From positions 7,182,346 to 7,246,345 of the forward strand of contig NZ_BDFO01000001.1 of the NCBI RefSeq assembly GCF_001748245.1: 64,000 nt of DNA, in the 5' to 3' direction. The position numbers were made by a program, and so were the translations under genes. The DNA is from Oligoflexus tunisiensis. Lineage in GTDB: Bacteria; Bdellovibrionota_B; Oligoflexia; Oligoflexales; Oligoflexaceae. Within the stretch, counting starts at the first letter, position 1. Every line of letters starts with the position of its first letter. The notes beneath the pieces are model-generated. The model searched no databases and was not told the DNA's origin. It saw nothing but the letters and a program-made list of their open reading frames with translations. Below, in pieces: positions 8,361-17,903 of this stretch.

Positions 8361-9569
8361 CTAGCGCGCCTGTGAAAAAAGACAGAGCACCCCGGTCCAG
8401 TCCAAACCCATGGCCTCGCCTTGAATCTCTGCAATCTCCACACCCGAATAAAAACCAAGCAGGGGAATGTCCGATCCCAGTGATTTTTGGACCTCGCTCG
8501 CCTCTTCGATATCCATGCCTGAGTAGGCCGACGCCCGTCCTGCGCAATCAATATAAAGGGCAAAGAAAATATGGCGATCCTGGAGTTTGGCCAGATGGTC
8601 TTGAATCTTCCTGCTGATATAACTCAAATCCATGCTGCGGCGCATAACCTGGATCACATCTCCTGGCTTGAAGGGCTCAAACATCACGAGGCCGCCCCGC
8701 TTCTTATCGACCTTCATGCACAGGCGGTTCACGTAGGCATTTTCATCAAAGGCCTGCCAGCGCCCGGCGGTATTCATGCCCAGGGTCAGGAAAAAAGCAT
8801 AGTCACGCCAGGTTTTACCGGACTCGGGCCCGAGGGCCTCAGCAATAAAATCCAGAGCGGGTTTATGATCGATTTCCAGAACCACGGGGCCGTCCACCCT
8901 TGTGATCGCGTGATAGCTGCTCGCAGGTTTGCAGCCATGCATGATCACGGTATCGAGCTGAACATTGCCCTGGGGGATGAGGGCGATTGCGCTGTGCTGA
9001 AGGATGGATTGTCCGCACCATTGCCAGGTGTTCTGACACTGCATATCACCGACGAGGCCTGCTCCCGCGATCTGCGGACAGGCGTCGCCCATCGCGGCCT
9101 TGAGGCCCTGCAGAAGAGGCGTCGCCATATTCAAACGCAGCTGCTCGCCGAGTCGGTTGACTGAATCATAAAACAGCAGCATGGCGTGCGCGCCTGGAAA
9201 ACGTTCAAGTATAGCCTGGCCGAGTTGTTGTCCCTTGGAAAATTCCGCGTCCGTAATCGGATGAACATACTCCAGCCCCAGACTCATATCCTTGAGCGAA
9301 AAAAGGGCCAGCCCCAGCTGATATCCATCATAAGCGAGCTCGGTGTTGGTTATAATACCCACACCATAGCCGCCGACCACAGGTATGGGATCGGGAAAGA
9401 TCTGGCGAATGCCTTCCATGACGAGTTCAGGAACATGCCTGGAGGTACTGATGACAAAGACCAGATCACAACTCGTCTGCCCCAGGTTTTCCTGCGCACG
9501 GTTACAGGCTTCGCGAGCGGCCTGCATGGAATCGGTGTGATCGCTGAAGCCCACTCCAACTTTTGTCAT
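8361..9569 (-). CDS. FIST-domain sensor protein (module 1)
   Basis: This 402-residue protein has a FIST N domain (about 1-190, with CDLVFVISTSRHVPELVMEG, PVVGGYGVGI and AGAGLVGDM) and a FIST C domain (about 200-400, ending FYSGVEIAEIQGEAMGLDWT). FIST domains are thought to sense small ligands such as amino acids and usually feed signalling proteins. The gene overlaps the preceding cyclase gene by 4 nt, and that cyclase directly follows osmC, so it is probably the sensory partner of the cyclase. A second FIST gene lies at 14934. Confidence 0.85.
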   Translation of the reverse strand: MTKVGVGFSDHTDSMQAAREACNRAQENLGQTSCDLVFVISTSRHVPELVMEGIRQIFPDPIPVVGGYGVGIITNTELAYDGYQLGLALFSLKDMSLGLEYVHPITDAEFSKGQQLGQAILERFPGAHAMLLFYDSVNRLGEQLRLNMATPLLQGLKAAMGDACPQIAGAGLVGDMQCQNTWQWCGQSILQHSAIALIPQGNVQLDTVIMHGCKPASSYHAITRVDGPVVLEIDHKPALDFIAEALGPESGKTWRDYAFFLTLGMNTAGRWQAFDENAYVNRLCMKVDKKRGGLVMFEPFKPGDVIQVMRRSMDLSYISRKIQDHLAKLQDRHIFFALYIDCAGRASAYSGMDIEEASEVQKSLGSDIPLLGFYSGVEIAEIQGEAMGLDWTGVLCLFSQAR

Positions 9570-11053
9570 ATGTCCACGTCCGTATGATGCTCAAGGCAAC
9601 GCGCAAGATAATGTCGGGCCACACTATCAGCCGGATTTTTTTCCAGAACCTGCTTGAAGAGATTCAGAGCTTCCAGCGGCCACCCGTCATGGAAAGTCTG
9701 CATGCCCTGTTCAAATATATCGCGGGTCGCCATTTTCTTCTCCGCGTCCCTTTCAAAAGGATGGTTAAGGATTTCCACGATGCTGAGGGGTCTGGTCTTG
9801 CCTTTGACTTTAACGTGATCAATGGAGCGGAATTTATAATCGTCCTTGTTCTCCAGAGCAGCGAGGACGTCATGACTGATCAGCAGAGGCGAAGCATAAG
9901 TTTTGGTCAACGTTTCAATACGGGAGGCTGCATTCACAGCATCGGAAATCACGGTTCCTTCCAGACGATTTTCACCGCCGACGATTCCCAGCACCAGGGG
10001 CCCGGTATGAATGCCAATGCCTATTCTTATGGGGATATGGCCGTCCTGCTCGCGCTTGACATTGTAGAGGGCCACCTGCTCCAACATGGCAATAGCCGCC
10101 TGGCAGGCGCCATCCGCCTTGCCCGGAAAAAGAGCCATGATACCATCACCCATATACTTATCGATGTAACCCCCATTTTGCCGAATCACGGGCTCCAGGC
10201 GGCGCAGATAGGCGTTGACAAAGCTGAAGCATTCCTCTGGGGTCATCGATTCGGAAAGAGTTGTGAAGGAGCGGATATCAGCGAACATAACGTGCATGGT
10301 GGCGGTGGTATGATCACCGGCGCGAACTTCAAGAATACTCGACTTATTGAGAAAACGCAGAACTTCCTCAGGCACAAAGCGGGCCAGCGAGCGAGCCAGG
10401 GACGCGAGACCGTCGTACAGCCTATAGTTCGCAAAGGCCTGAGACAGAGTTCCAGCAATGGCTCGCATGGTTTGAGCATCGCCCTGATCCAGTGGCGGAA
10501 AGAAGGGTTTGACCTCCTTAAGGCGTCCTGTGATCAAAAGCCCTTCCCTCTCGGCATCGACCACAGGAACGGCAACTAAATAGGGCAATTTAAAGGTCTC
10601 CCGCAACTCCTCGAGCCGAGGCGTGAGAGCGGTGCTGCGATTGACGACGAGAGCGTGGTCCTGCTCGTCAAAAGGGATTTCAAAGGCCAGGGTTTGGTTC
10701 AGGAGAGCTGTATGGCATTCACTCGAAAGACCAAGGGCTTGAATCAGACGATAGCCTTTGCTTTCCTTTTGCAGATAGATGGCGCTGTCCATACAAAGGG
10801 TCGTTGTGATGAGATAGAGCGTCTTGCGCAGAACTTCTGAGCTCTCGGTATCGGTCAGGAGGGTTTCATTCAGCAGAGCCAGCAGTCGAAAGCCCTGCTC
10901 CCGCTGCCGGATCTTATGTTTGATCGCGGAAATCGTCGAATCCGCCTTGATGATTTCGCCACCCAGAGAATCCACGAGCTCCGCATAGTAGCGAATCGCC
11001 TCGACCCGTTCGGGCTCGGGAATCCCTTCGTGAATTTTCAGGTCCTTTGTCAT
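9566..11053 (-). CDS. Class III adenylate/guanylate cyclase with GAF domain
   Basis: This 495-residue protein has an N-terminal helix, a GAF-like domain (about 55-215) and a class III cyclase domain (about 245-430). Metal-binding aspartates are D259 (FADIRSFT) and D303 (KYMGDGIMALF). K299 and D371 are the base-selecting pair for ATP, and N374 and R378 fit the transition-state residues, so adenylate cyclase activity is likely. The last 60 residues resemble a TPR-like helical tail. No membrane segment is seen. Its ATG immediately follows the osmC stop (TGAATG), and its 3' end overlaps the FIST gene, which suggests one transcript. Confidence 0.88.
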   Translation of the reverse strand: MTKDLKIHEGIPEPERVEAIRYYAELVDSLGGEIIKADSTISAIKHKIRQREQGFRLLALLNETLLTDTESSEVLRKTLYLITTTLCMDSAIYLQKESKGYRLIQALGLSSECHTALLNQTLAFEIPFDEQDHALVVNRSTALTPRLEELRETFKLPYLVAVPVVDAEREGLLITGRLKEVKPFFPPLDQGDAQTMRAIAGTLSQAFANYRLYDGLASLARSLARFVPEEVLRFLNKSSILEVRAGDHTTATMHVMFADIRSFTTLSESMTPEECFSFVNAYLRRLEPVIRQNGGYIDKYMGDGIMALFPGKADGACQAAIAMLEQVALYNVKREQDGHIPIRIGIGIHTGPLVLGIVGGENRLEGTVISDAVNAASRIETLTKTYASPLLISHDVLAALENKDDYKFRSIDHVKVKGKTRPLSIVEILNHPFERDAEKKMATRDIFEQGMQTFHDGWPLEALNLFKQVLEKNPADSVARHYLARCLEHHTDVDI

Positions 11054-11623
11054 TCACGCTGCCGTTTTTTTGACCTTCACCGAGGTCCTGACAGGAAGCT
11101 GACCTTCGAGAGTGTTTTTCACCGGGGACTTGCGGTCGATAGTTTCCTTGGCTTTGGTCAGCTTTTCAGGTGAAGCGGCCCCGGCGAGTTCCACTTGATA
11201 CCGAATATCCAAAGCGCCGTTGGGTTTGGACTTGTCAAGGCCGAGCACCCCGTGCAGATCAAAATTGACTTCGACCTTCACATTGATTTCGGTAAAATCA
11301 GTACCGAACAGGGCGCCATTGGTTGCGATTCCAGCTGTGATGCAACCGGCGAGACCAGCGGCCAGGTACTCGACGGGATTGGGGTACTCATCGTTGCCGC
11401 CCAATTCCTTGGGCTCATCCACCATCAGCTTGAAGCTCTTGCCTGAGGGACGGATATTTTTGCCATCGGCCAGCAGCTCGCCGATAGTAACTTCAGTTTT
11501 GGTGCCGTTTTTCCATTTGGAATTGGCTACAAAGGTGACATTGGCCAGCTTCGGATTGCTTTTCACCCCTTCCACAAGCGCATTGATATTGTCAAGATTC
11601 ACACCATTACGAATATTAGCCAT
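11054..11623 (-). CDS. OsmC-family protein
   Basis: This 189-residue protein carries the OsmC core: the motif PVEYLAAGLAGCI has the conserved Glu and the reactive Cys, and RKSPVKNTL occupies the place of the second Cys, which is Ser here. Single-Cys members are known in some OsmC branches, so peroxide reduction, if any, would use another thiol. A very strong site GGAGGTGAAAT precedes the ATG. It is first in a likely osmC-cyclase-FIST operon, so stress or redox input to cAMP signalling is a reasonable inference. Confidence 0.8.
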   Translation of the reverse strand: MANIRNGVNLDNINALVEGVKSNPKLANVTFVANSKWKNGTKTEVTIGELLADGKNIRPSGKSFKLMVDEPKELGGNDEYPNPVEYLAAGLAGCITAGIATNGALFGTDFTEINVKVEVNFDLHGVLGLDKSKPNGALDIRYQVELAGAASPEKLTKAKETIDRKSPVKNTLEGQLPVRTSVKVKKTAA

Positions 11624-11707
11624 ATTTCACCTCCTGATTTGTAAGACCTATCGGCATGAGTTCACGGCCATGTCTTACTTCTGAGTAAAGGTGCGGCGAC
11701 GAAGGAG

Positions 11708-14644
11708 TCAAAGGAACAGGGACTGAATCGTCTTCAAATCAAGGCCATTCAGGAGTGAAGCATCACTCTGCAGAAGAGACTCGGCAAGCTGCCGCTTGCC
11801 CTGCTGCAGCTGCAGGATCTTCTCTTCAATTGTATCCCTGGCGATCATCCGATAGGCAAAAACCGTATTTTTCTGATGAATGCGATGGGCGCGATCGATC
11901 GCCTGCGCTTCAACAGCCGGGTTCCACCAGGGATCGAGAATAAAGCAGTAGTCGGCAGCTGTGAGATTCAAGCCGACACCGCCGGCTTTGAGGCTGATCA
12001 GGAAGACCGGAATGGTCGGATCATTCTGGAAGCGATGGGTGCGTTCGGATCGGTCCCTGGTCTGACCATCCAGATAAAGATAGGGCATATTTCTGGCTTT
12101 GAGATGCCTGCCAACGATTTTGAGAAAGCTTGTAAATTGCGAAAAAACGAGGGCCTTGTGCCCCGATTCGCAAATTTCCTGCAGGCGATCGAGCAGGATC
12201 TCGAGTTTGGCACTGCTCGCCTCTCCGTGCCGGGCATCCAAAAGGCCGGGATGGCAAGCCACCTGTCGCAGGCGCAGGAGAGCCTCGATCAGAATAAGGG
12301 GGGATTTGCGCCATTGGCCTTCCTGCAGCTCGGGCAGAAGATGACGTTGGTAGTGCTCTCGAAGCTCATCATAATTCCGCCGCTGTTCCCCTTCGAGTTC
12401 ACAGAAGATGGTATGCTCGACCTTGGGCGGAAGGTCCTGCAGGACCTGGGCTTTGGTTCGACGCAGGATGAGGGGCTTCAAGGCTTTCTTAAGGAAGGCG
12501 ACATGAGGATCCTTCAGATCTGAATTCTTTTGCAGGGTTTTGGTCCAGGTACGGCTGTCCAGGAAATCAGGGTTGAGAAAACGCAGGAGTGATCGCATTT
12601 CGCCCAGATGGTTCTCGATCGGTGTCCCGGAGAGCGCCAGGCGGTATTCGGCATTGATGAGAAACGCGGCCTTCGCGGTCTGGGAACTCTCATTTTTGAT
12701 CAGATGCGATTCATCGAGGATCGCATAGGAGAAAGGAATCCTCCGCAATTCTTCGATATCGAGCCGCAATGTTCCGTAGGTGATGAGGGCAACATCGACT
12801 TCCCCATAATCTTTCCAGTCCCGTTGGCTTCCGCTTAGATCCCGCATCCGGAGATTGGGACAGAAATTGCGGGCTTCCGCGAGCCAATTGCCGACGAGAC
12901 TGCGCGGCACAACGATCAAACTGGGCTTCCGCGCCTGGCTATGAAATTTTTGCAAGTGGGCCAGCACCTGCACGGTCTTGCCGAGTCCCATTTCATCGGC
13001 GAGGCAGCCGCCAAAGCCGAAATCCTGCAAAAAGCCCAGCCATGCGAGTCCTTCACGCTGATAATCGCGCAGGATTCCCGTAAACCCGGGAGGAGCATCT
13101 TCGGGCTCTATGGTTTGAAAGGCCTTGATCTTAAGTTTGATCTCTTTCAGCCGCGAGCTGTGGATGATAGCGGGCACTTCACTCAGCAAACTGTCGATGA
13201 GGAGAGCCTGCCGCGATGAAAAACGCAGATGCCCCTCGTGGTGCAGAGCCGCTTCCTCGAGAAGCGCATAGCGCTGGGCCCAGGCGTCTGGCAGAAGTCC
13301 CAGGCCCGTGTGGCCAAGCGGGATAAAATCGTCACGCGTGGCAAGTCCCCTGAGAAGGGTGGGAAGTTCATAGGTCCTGGCGTCCAGCGTGGTTTTGATG
13401 TCGACATCCAGCCAATCGGTATCACCGTGCACGGTGGTTTCAAAGTTCCGCAGAAGGCTGAGACGCTTGTTATCGGCTTCGACCTGCCAGCCCTGGTCCT
13501 CCAGTTTCTCAATCACGCCGGGCAGGTTGGGCAAATAGATTCGAGCCACGCGGCCCAGCTCCAGCATATCAGGCGCATAGCAGCGCAGCACTCCAGGAAC
13601 ATTCAGAAGATCGCGAACCAGTTGCTCTTCCGCTGCGCGATCCCGCAGCCACAGACGACGCTCCTCATAATCAAGCCAGCGCGCGCTGCCATCGATCAGG
13701 CTTACGTCCCCCCGGCTGTAGCGGAAGATAACCTCTCCAAGCCATTCACTGCGGTTATTGTGAGCTTTGGCTGTGAGTCGCAGAAGGGGACGGGGCAGAT
13801 CCAGCTCTTCCGTCCATCCCAATTCCTCAGGCAGCCTGAGAAGAGGTGCAGCCGGGATTTCAGAATAATCACGAATAAAGGCGTCGAGCTCGGCCCTTGG
13901 AACCAGTACAGCAGGCCCATCCTGCAGGCGTTCGATCCAGTCTTCCAAACAGCGTTCAGAAACGGTGCAGGGTGCGATCCAATCCCGTTGCACAATGAAG
14001 CGCCCGCCGGCTAAAAATTGCAAGGCTTCCGGATCCATTCGGGAATCACCTTCGCTGAGGAAGAGATGGTAGCGAAAATGTTCCTCATCATAAGGCACGA
14101 GTTCAGCGGCGACGCTCCAGACTTCTGCTGAAACCCGCAGCCGTATCGGTTCACGCTTTTTGTTGTCAACCGGAAGTGCGAAGAGTTTTTCCTGCTGATC
14201 CAGGTTGTGAAGTACGCGCAGAGCCTCGGCCGGTGGCAGCAGCACCCCCTGCATGAAGTCGCGGCTTGATGCGAACTGCAGGCGCGTCGAGCGTGCCGGA
14301 CCGCGCATATCCACGAAGCCATCGAATTCCTTCTTCAGTCCACGCATCACTTCATGATCCTGCGCGTCGCTGAAGGACGGCTCCAGCTCGCCGCGCAGGG
14401 TATACGGCTTAAGGCTGCCATATTTCTCGTCGGACAATTTTTCGCGGTAAAAAAAGCGCAGAATCAGGTCGTGACTTTCGATCTGGGGACCGCAGTCGAG
14501 CGCCAGCGCCAGGGAACGTTCCCGGGCTGTATCGTGCTGTAAAAACTCGGTTCGCAGAATTTCCGGGGGCTCCGGTCGATAACTGATCTGACTCCGAAAC
14601 TGTTCCCAACGAACGAATCTTGTTCTATCCAGCCCTGAGCTCAT
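11708..14644 (-). CDS. SNF2-family DNA-dependent ATPase
   Basis: This 978-residue protein has a long N-terminal region (about 1-500) of the bacterial SNF2-associated type and a C-terminal SNF2 motor: GCLADEMGLGKTVQVLAHL (Walker A), DESH in the Walker B position (ILDESHLIKNESS), SGTPIENHLGEMRSL and helicase C with LISLKAGGVGLNLTAADYC and DRAHRIHQ. It is a double-strand DNA translocase, probably used for remodelling or removing proteins from DNA. It is near, but not coupled to, the osmC operon (84 bp gap). GGAGG lies 10 nt before the ATG. Confidence 0.88.
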   Translation of the reverse strand: MSSGLDRTRFVRWEQFRSQISYRPEPPEILRTEFLQHDTARERSLALALDCGPQIESHDLILRFFYREKLSDEKYGSLKPYTLRGELEPSFSDAQDHEVMRGLKKEFDGFVDMRGPARSTRLQFASSRDFMQGVLLPPAEALRVLHNLDQQEKLFALPVDNKKREPIRLRVSAEVWSVAAELVPYDEEHFRYHLFLSEGDSRMDPEALQFLAGGRFIVQRDWIAPCTVSERCLEDWIERLQDGPAVLVPRAELDAFIRDYSEIPAAPLLRLPEELGWTEELDLPRPLLRLTAKAHNNRSEWLGEVIFRYSRGDVSLIDGSARWLDYEERRLWLRDRAAEEQLVRDLLNVPGVLRCYAPDMLELGRVARIYLPNLPGVIEKLEDQGWQVEADNKRLSLLRNFETTVHGDTDWLDVDIKTTLDARTYELPTLLRGLATRDDFIPLGHTGLGLLPDAWAQRYALLEEAALHHEGHLRFSSRQALLIDSLLSEVPAIIHSSRLKEIKLKIKAFQTIEPEDAPPGFTGILRDYQREGLAWLGFLQDFGFGGCLADEMGLGKTVQVLAHLQKFHSQARKPSLIVVPRSLVGNWLAEARNFCPNLRMRDLSGSQRDWKDYGEVDVALITYGTLRLDIEELRRIPFSYAILDESHLIKNESSQTAKAAFLINAEYRLALSGTPIENHLGEMRSLLRFLNPDFLDSRTWTKTLQKNSDLKDPHVAFLKKALKPLILRRTKAQVLQDLPPKVEHTIFCELEGEQRRNYDELREHYQRHLLPELQEGQWRKSPLILIEALLRLRQVACHPGLLDARHGEASSAKLEILLDRLQEICESGHKALVFSQFTSFLKIVGRHLKARNMPYLYLDGQTRDRSERTHRFQNDPTIPVFLISLKAGGVGLNLTAADYCFILDPWWNPAVEAQAIDRAHRIHQKNTVFAYRMIARDTIEEKILQLQQGKRQLAESLLQSDASLLNGLDLKTIQSLFL

Positions 14645-14824
14645 CTCCCGTCACCCTCCGCATGGCCCCATAATTCACGACTCAGCTCCTGCAGCCAAGC
14701 TCATTCGTGGGGTAGTATGCCAAAAAGAAACTTCTTACAGGAAGGCTAAAACAGCCATTTTCCGAGCCGGGGCGACCGGTTGCTATCAATATAGCAGCCC
14801 CTCAACCCTCAATTATTCAAGGGC

Positions 14825-14838
14825 TTCAAGCACTTGAA
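14825..14838. promoter_or_regulatory. Palindrome TTCAAGCACTTGAA upstream of FIST-kinase operon
   Basis: A 14-bp inverted repeat with a 2-nt centre lies about 95 bp before the FIST gene. The identical 14 bp occur upstream of the bamD gene at 43474-43487. It may be a shared regulator site; the regulator is unknown. Confidence 0.35.
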
Positions 14839-14868
14839 CCCTACTTCAGTCTCTACTGAATTTGGGTT
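14837..14868 (+). promoter_or_regulatory. Hairpin in leader of the FIST-kinase operon
   Basis: TTCAGT (14845-14850) and ACTGAA (14855-14860) form a 6-bp stem with a CTCT loop, and outer arms AACCC (14837-14841) and GGGTT (14864-14868) share the same axis. No T-run follows, so it is more likely a leader or operator structure than a terminator. It partly overlaps the palindrome at 14825. Confidence 0.35.
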
Positions 14869-14933
14869 ACCAGCCGACGATAGTGTGCTGAACCGTTTGG
14901 AAAGCGACGCCAAGCCTTTGCAAGGAGATATAA

Positions 14934-16061
14934 ATGAAAGTTCAGACAGTAAACTTCGCGGATGGCCGTTGGAGCAAACCTTTACCCAAGGATATGGATT
15001 CCGACCAGACCATGGTCCTGCTTTTTGGTAACCCGGAGGATGCTGTCAAAGAAGTGGCGAAATCCTTTCCAAAGTCCCAGATCATAGGCTGCTCCACCGC
15101 CGGAGAGATCCACGACACCAATCAGTACCTTAATACCCTGACTGTGACCATCTGCCGACTGGATCGCACGCGCATGAAGGTCATCCGCATTCCTTACAAG
15201 GATTATGAACAATCATTTCAGTGCGGCGAACAGCTCTACAAGGGCCTGGATGCCAAGGATTTGCGCGGGGCCCTGGTGTTCGGAAACGGCTTCATGAATG
15301 GTGACCAGTTCTCACGCGGCATCAACAAGGCGAACGCGCGGAAGATTGTCGTCGCCGGTGGATTGGCTGGTGATCCCATGATCAAGGATACCTGGGTTAT
15401 CGATCGCCACGGTATCCATCGTGATGCCGTGATTGGCCTCGGCTTTTACGGCGAAGGCATTGAACTCATGGTCAGTTCGCATGCAGGGGTCACACCCATC
15501 GGCGTGGAAAGGACCGTGACCAAGGCGGTCCGCAACACACTCTACGAGGTGGACGGCAAACCGGCCCTGACCTTCTATGAGGAATTCCTGGGCGAAAAAA
15601 TCAAACGTATCGATCAGCTTGCCATCCAGTATCCTATCGCGGTCAGCAAGGACTATCGCATCAAGGATGACGAACTCATCCGCACACCCTTCGGCGTGAA
15701 CCTTCAGGACAAGTCCATCACCTATACCGGCGAAGTTCCCGAGGGATCGAAGATCCGCATGATGATGGCAATTACAGACAACCTGGTCGATGGATCAGAA
15801 AAGGCCGCAAAGCAGCTCTTCGACCTTCACAAGAAAAGCGACAACAATGAGTATCTGCTCATCCCGGTCAGTTGTCTGACCCGCAAGCTGGTGATGGGCG
15901 AATTCGTGGACGACGAACTCGAGTCGATCCGCGATCAGTTCAAATCGCAGAAGTACGTGGTGAACGGTTTCTATTCTTTCGGTGAGATAGCGACCGACTC
16001 CGCCGGGGTCTGTTCCCTGCACAATCAGACCATGAACCTCATTATGCTGTACGAGAAATAA
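14934..16061 (+). CDS. FIST-domain sensor protein (module 2)
   Basis: This 375-residue FIST N plus FIST C protein contains SQIIGCSTAGEI, VVAGGLAGDPMIK and a C-terminal VNGFYSFGEIATDSAG, the last being the usual FIST C end motif. It is a distant paralogue of the 8361 gene. A perfect AAGGAGATATAA leads to the ATG. It is 17 bp upstream of a CheA-like kinase gene, which is the expected signalling partner. No membrane segment is seen, so sensing is probably cytoplasmic. Confidence 0.87.
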   Translation: MKVQTVNFADGRWSKPLPKDMDSDQTMVLLFGNPEDAVKEVAKSFPKSQIIGCSTAGEIHDTNQYLNTLTVTICRLDRTRMKVIRIPYKDYEQSFQCGEQLYKGLDAKDLRGALVFGNGFMNGDQFSRGINKANARKIVVAGGLAGDPMIKDTWVIDRHGIHRDAVIGLGFYGEGIELMVSSHAGVTPIGVERTVTKAVRNTLYEVDGKPALTFYEEFLGEKIKRIDQLAIQYPIAVSKDYRIKDDELIRTPFGVNLQDKSITYTGEVPEGSKIRMMMAITDNLVDGSEKAAKQLFDLHKKSDNNEYLLIPVSCLTRKLVMGEFVDDELESIRDQFKSQKYVVNGFYSFGEIATDSAGVCSLHNQTMNLIMLYEK

Positions 16062-16078
16062 GAACTGAGGATCTGCTC

Positions 16079-17857
16079 ATGGAAAAGGAACTTTCTTCGA
16101 CGCTGTTACGGCAGCTCAAGCGAAGCAAAATCGATCTGGAATCTCCTACGATTGCCATTGAAGTCTTTCGGGAATTTCTGGCTCGGGTGGACAGCACCTA
16201 TGAGGAGTTCAAAGAGCGGGAGAGTCGCTATGAGCAGATCGTCCGTCAGTCATCGGAGGAGATCGCCAACTATATCGGCAAGCTGAAGCACGCGGAGGCC
16301 GTCAACCGCCAGCAGCAGCTGGATATCCTGAACATGCTCCGGCATATCAGGCAGGGGATTTTCACGATTACGGAAGGGCGGCGCATCCACCCGGAATATT
16401 CGGTCTACACCACCGAGCTTCTGGAAAAAGCGGATCTCGCCGGTTGCGACGTCAAGGAAGTCCTTTTGCAGAGAGCCGTGATGGACCGGGACTCTCTCGC
16501 GCAGATTCTTTCCGTTCTGGATCTTGCCATTGGCACGGATGGAGTGGGATTTTGTGCCAATTCCCATATCCTGCCTCGTCAGCTGATCCTGAACTTCCCC
16601 GACTCCCGGGAAAAAACCGTGGAATTGGACTGGACCCCTATCTTTAATGATGGCTACGAGGTCGAAAAAATCCTCGTGAGTCTGCGGGACGTTTCAGAAA
16701 TCCGGGCTCTGGAACAGGCAAACCTAACACAGCAAAAGGAATTGGAAATTCTGGGCCAGCTGATGAGTACCAGCAGCGCCCGCTTCCAGCAATTCCATAC
16801 AGCCTCCATCGCGGCTGTCGAACATTGCCAGGCCATCCTCAACAGGGAAGGTCATTTGATTTCGATTGGCAGCCTCCAGGAACTCTATCGGGATCTGCAT
16901 ACGATCAAGGGCAATGCCCGAATGTTTGGATTCCGCGGAATCACCAATCTTGTGCATGAGGCCGAGGACCACTACAAGATTTCTGTGCACGTGATCCATG
17001 ATTCCTGGAATACCGCAGAGCGCTTGAGCGATCTTGAGTTGATCCGCAAGGAACTTGATTTTTATGCATCCATGGCAGACAGGGCCTTCGGTTACAGCGA
17101 TAAGCCCGAACAACTGCAACGGTATCAATTCATCGAACATACCATGGATGTTCTGCGGACCTTCCATAATCGCGAATGCACGGCTGAGTCCGCACTGCAT
17201 GAGATTGCCGAGCGCACCCGCATATTCGAATATTCCACCCTGGATACGGTTTTGGAAAGCGTGGTCAATGGAGCCGGACACTTGGCCCAGGAACTCGGCA
17301 AGCTTCCGCCTCAGGTGACGATTGACTCCTCGGGTCGTGCCTTCCACAAAAGCACACACAATGCTCTGGAGAGCATCTTCAATCACCTGATCCGCAACTC
17401 GCTCGACCATGGGCTGGAAACCGAGGGGGAGCGTCTGCAAAAAGGCAAGGCGGCCCGCGGTCGCATCGACATCAGCGTGGTGGGGCAGGGATCCATGGTG
17501 AATATTAGCCTGCAGGACGATGGCAGAGGCCTCCATTTCAAACTCCTTCGGGAGAAGGCCGCTGCCCTTGGCCTGATCCACGGACTGCGGGAGCTGCCTC
17601 CGGATCACCTGGCTCAACTGATTTTTGAACCAGGTCTCAGCACGCGGCAGGAGGAAAGCCAGGTATCGGGGCGTGGCATGGGAATGTATGCGGTTCGCTG
17701 TCTGGTACAGGGCCTGGGGGGCGATATTCGGGTGGAGCTCACTCCTGGCAACCATCCCAATGCCTTGCGTTTCATCATCGAGCTGCCAACTGATCGCGTG
17801 ACCGAGCTGCCGACCTCCACAATCAGCGGGAGCCGTGCGCCCCAAATTGTGGCATAG
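16079..17857 (+). CDS. CheA-like histidine kinase with HPt domain, no CheW domain
   Basis: This 592-residue protein has an N-terminal coiled coil (about 1-85), a PAS-like or regulatory region (about 85-210), an HPt domain with phospho-His H274 in LHTIKGNARMFGF, a dimer/linker region, and a HATPase domain with N436-H444 (NHLIRNSLDH), D480-G484 (DDGRG) and G531-G535 (GRGMG). The order resembles CheA, but the protein ends soon after the ATPase, so the CheW-like coupling domain is missing. It probably takes its input from the FIST protein encoded immediately upstream. The receiving response regulator is not adjacent; one lies at 39445 but a link is only a guess. Confidence 0.85.
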   Translation: MEKELSSTLLRQLKRSKIDLESPTIAIEVFREFLARVDSTYEEFKERESRYEQIVRQSSEEIANYIGKLKHAEAVNRQQQLDILNMLRHIRQGIFTITEGRRIHPEYSVYTTELLEKADLAGCDVKEVLLQRAVMDRDSLAQILSVLDLAIGTDGVGFCANSHILPRQLILNFPDSREKTVELDWTPIFNDGYEVEKILVSLRDVSEIRALEQANLTQQKELEILGQLMSTSSARFQQFHTASIAAVEHCQAILNREGHLISIGSLQELYRDLHTIKGNARMFGFRGITNLVHEAEDHYKISVHVIHDSWNTAERLSDLELIRKELDFYASMADRAFGYSDKPEQLQRYQFIEHTMDVLRTFHNRECTAESALHEIAERTRIFEYSTLDTVLESVVNGAGHLAQELGKLPPQVTIDSSGRAFHKSTHNALESIFNHLIRNSLDHGLETEGERLQKGKAARGRIDISVVGQGSMVNISLQDDGRGLHFKLLREKAAALGLIHGLRELPPDHLAQLIFEPGLSTRQEESQVSGRGMGMYAVRCLVQGLGGDIRVELTPGNHPNALRFIIELPTDRVTELPTSTISGSRAPQIVA

Positions 17858-17903
17858 GGCCGTGACTGCTAAAATAAGGGAACCAAAGAAATGAGGGTGT
17901 ATC

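Noticed and set aside
11054..11623. Missing second Cys in the OsmC protein as a novelty
   Set aside because: Ser in this position (SPVxxTL) is seen in some OsmC family branches, so it is not unusual enough for a separate finding.
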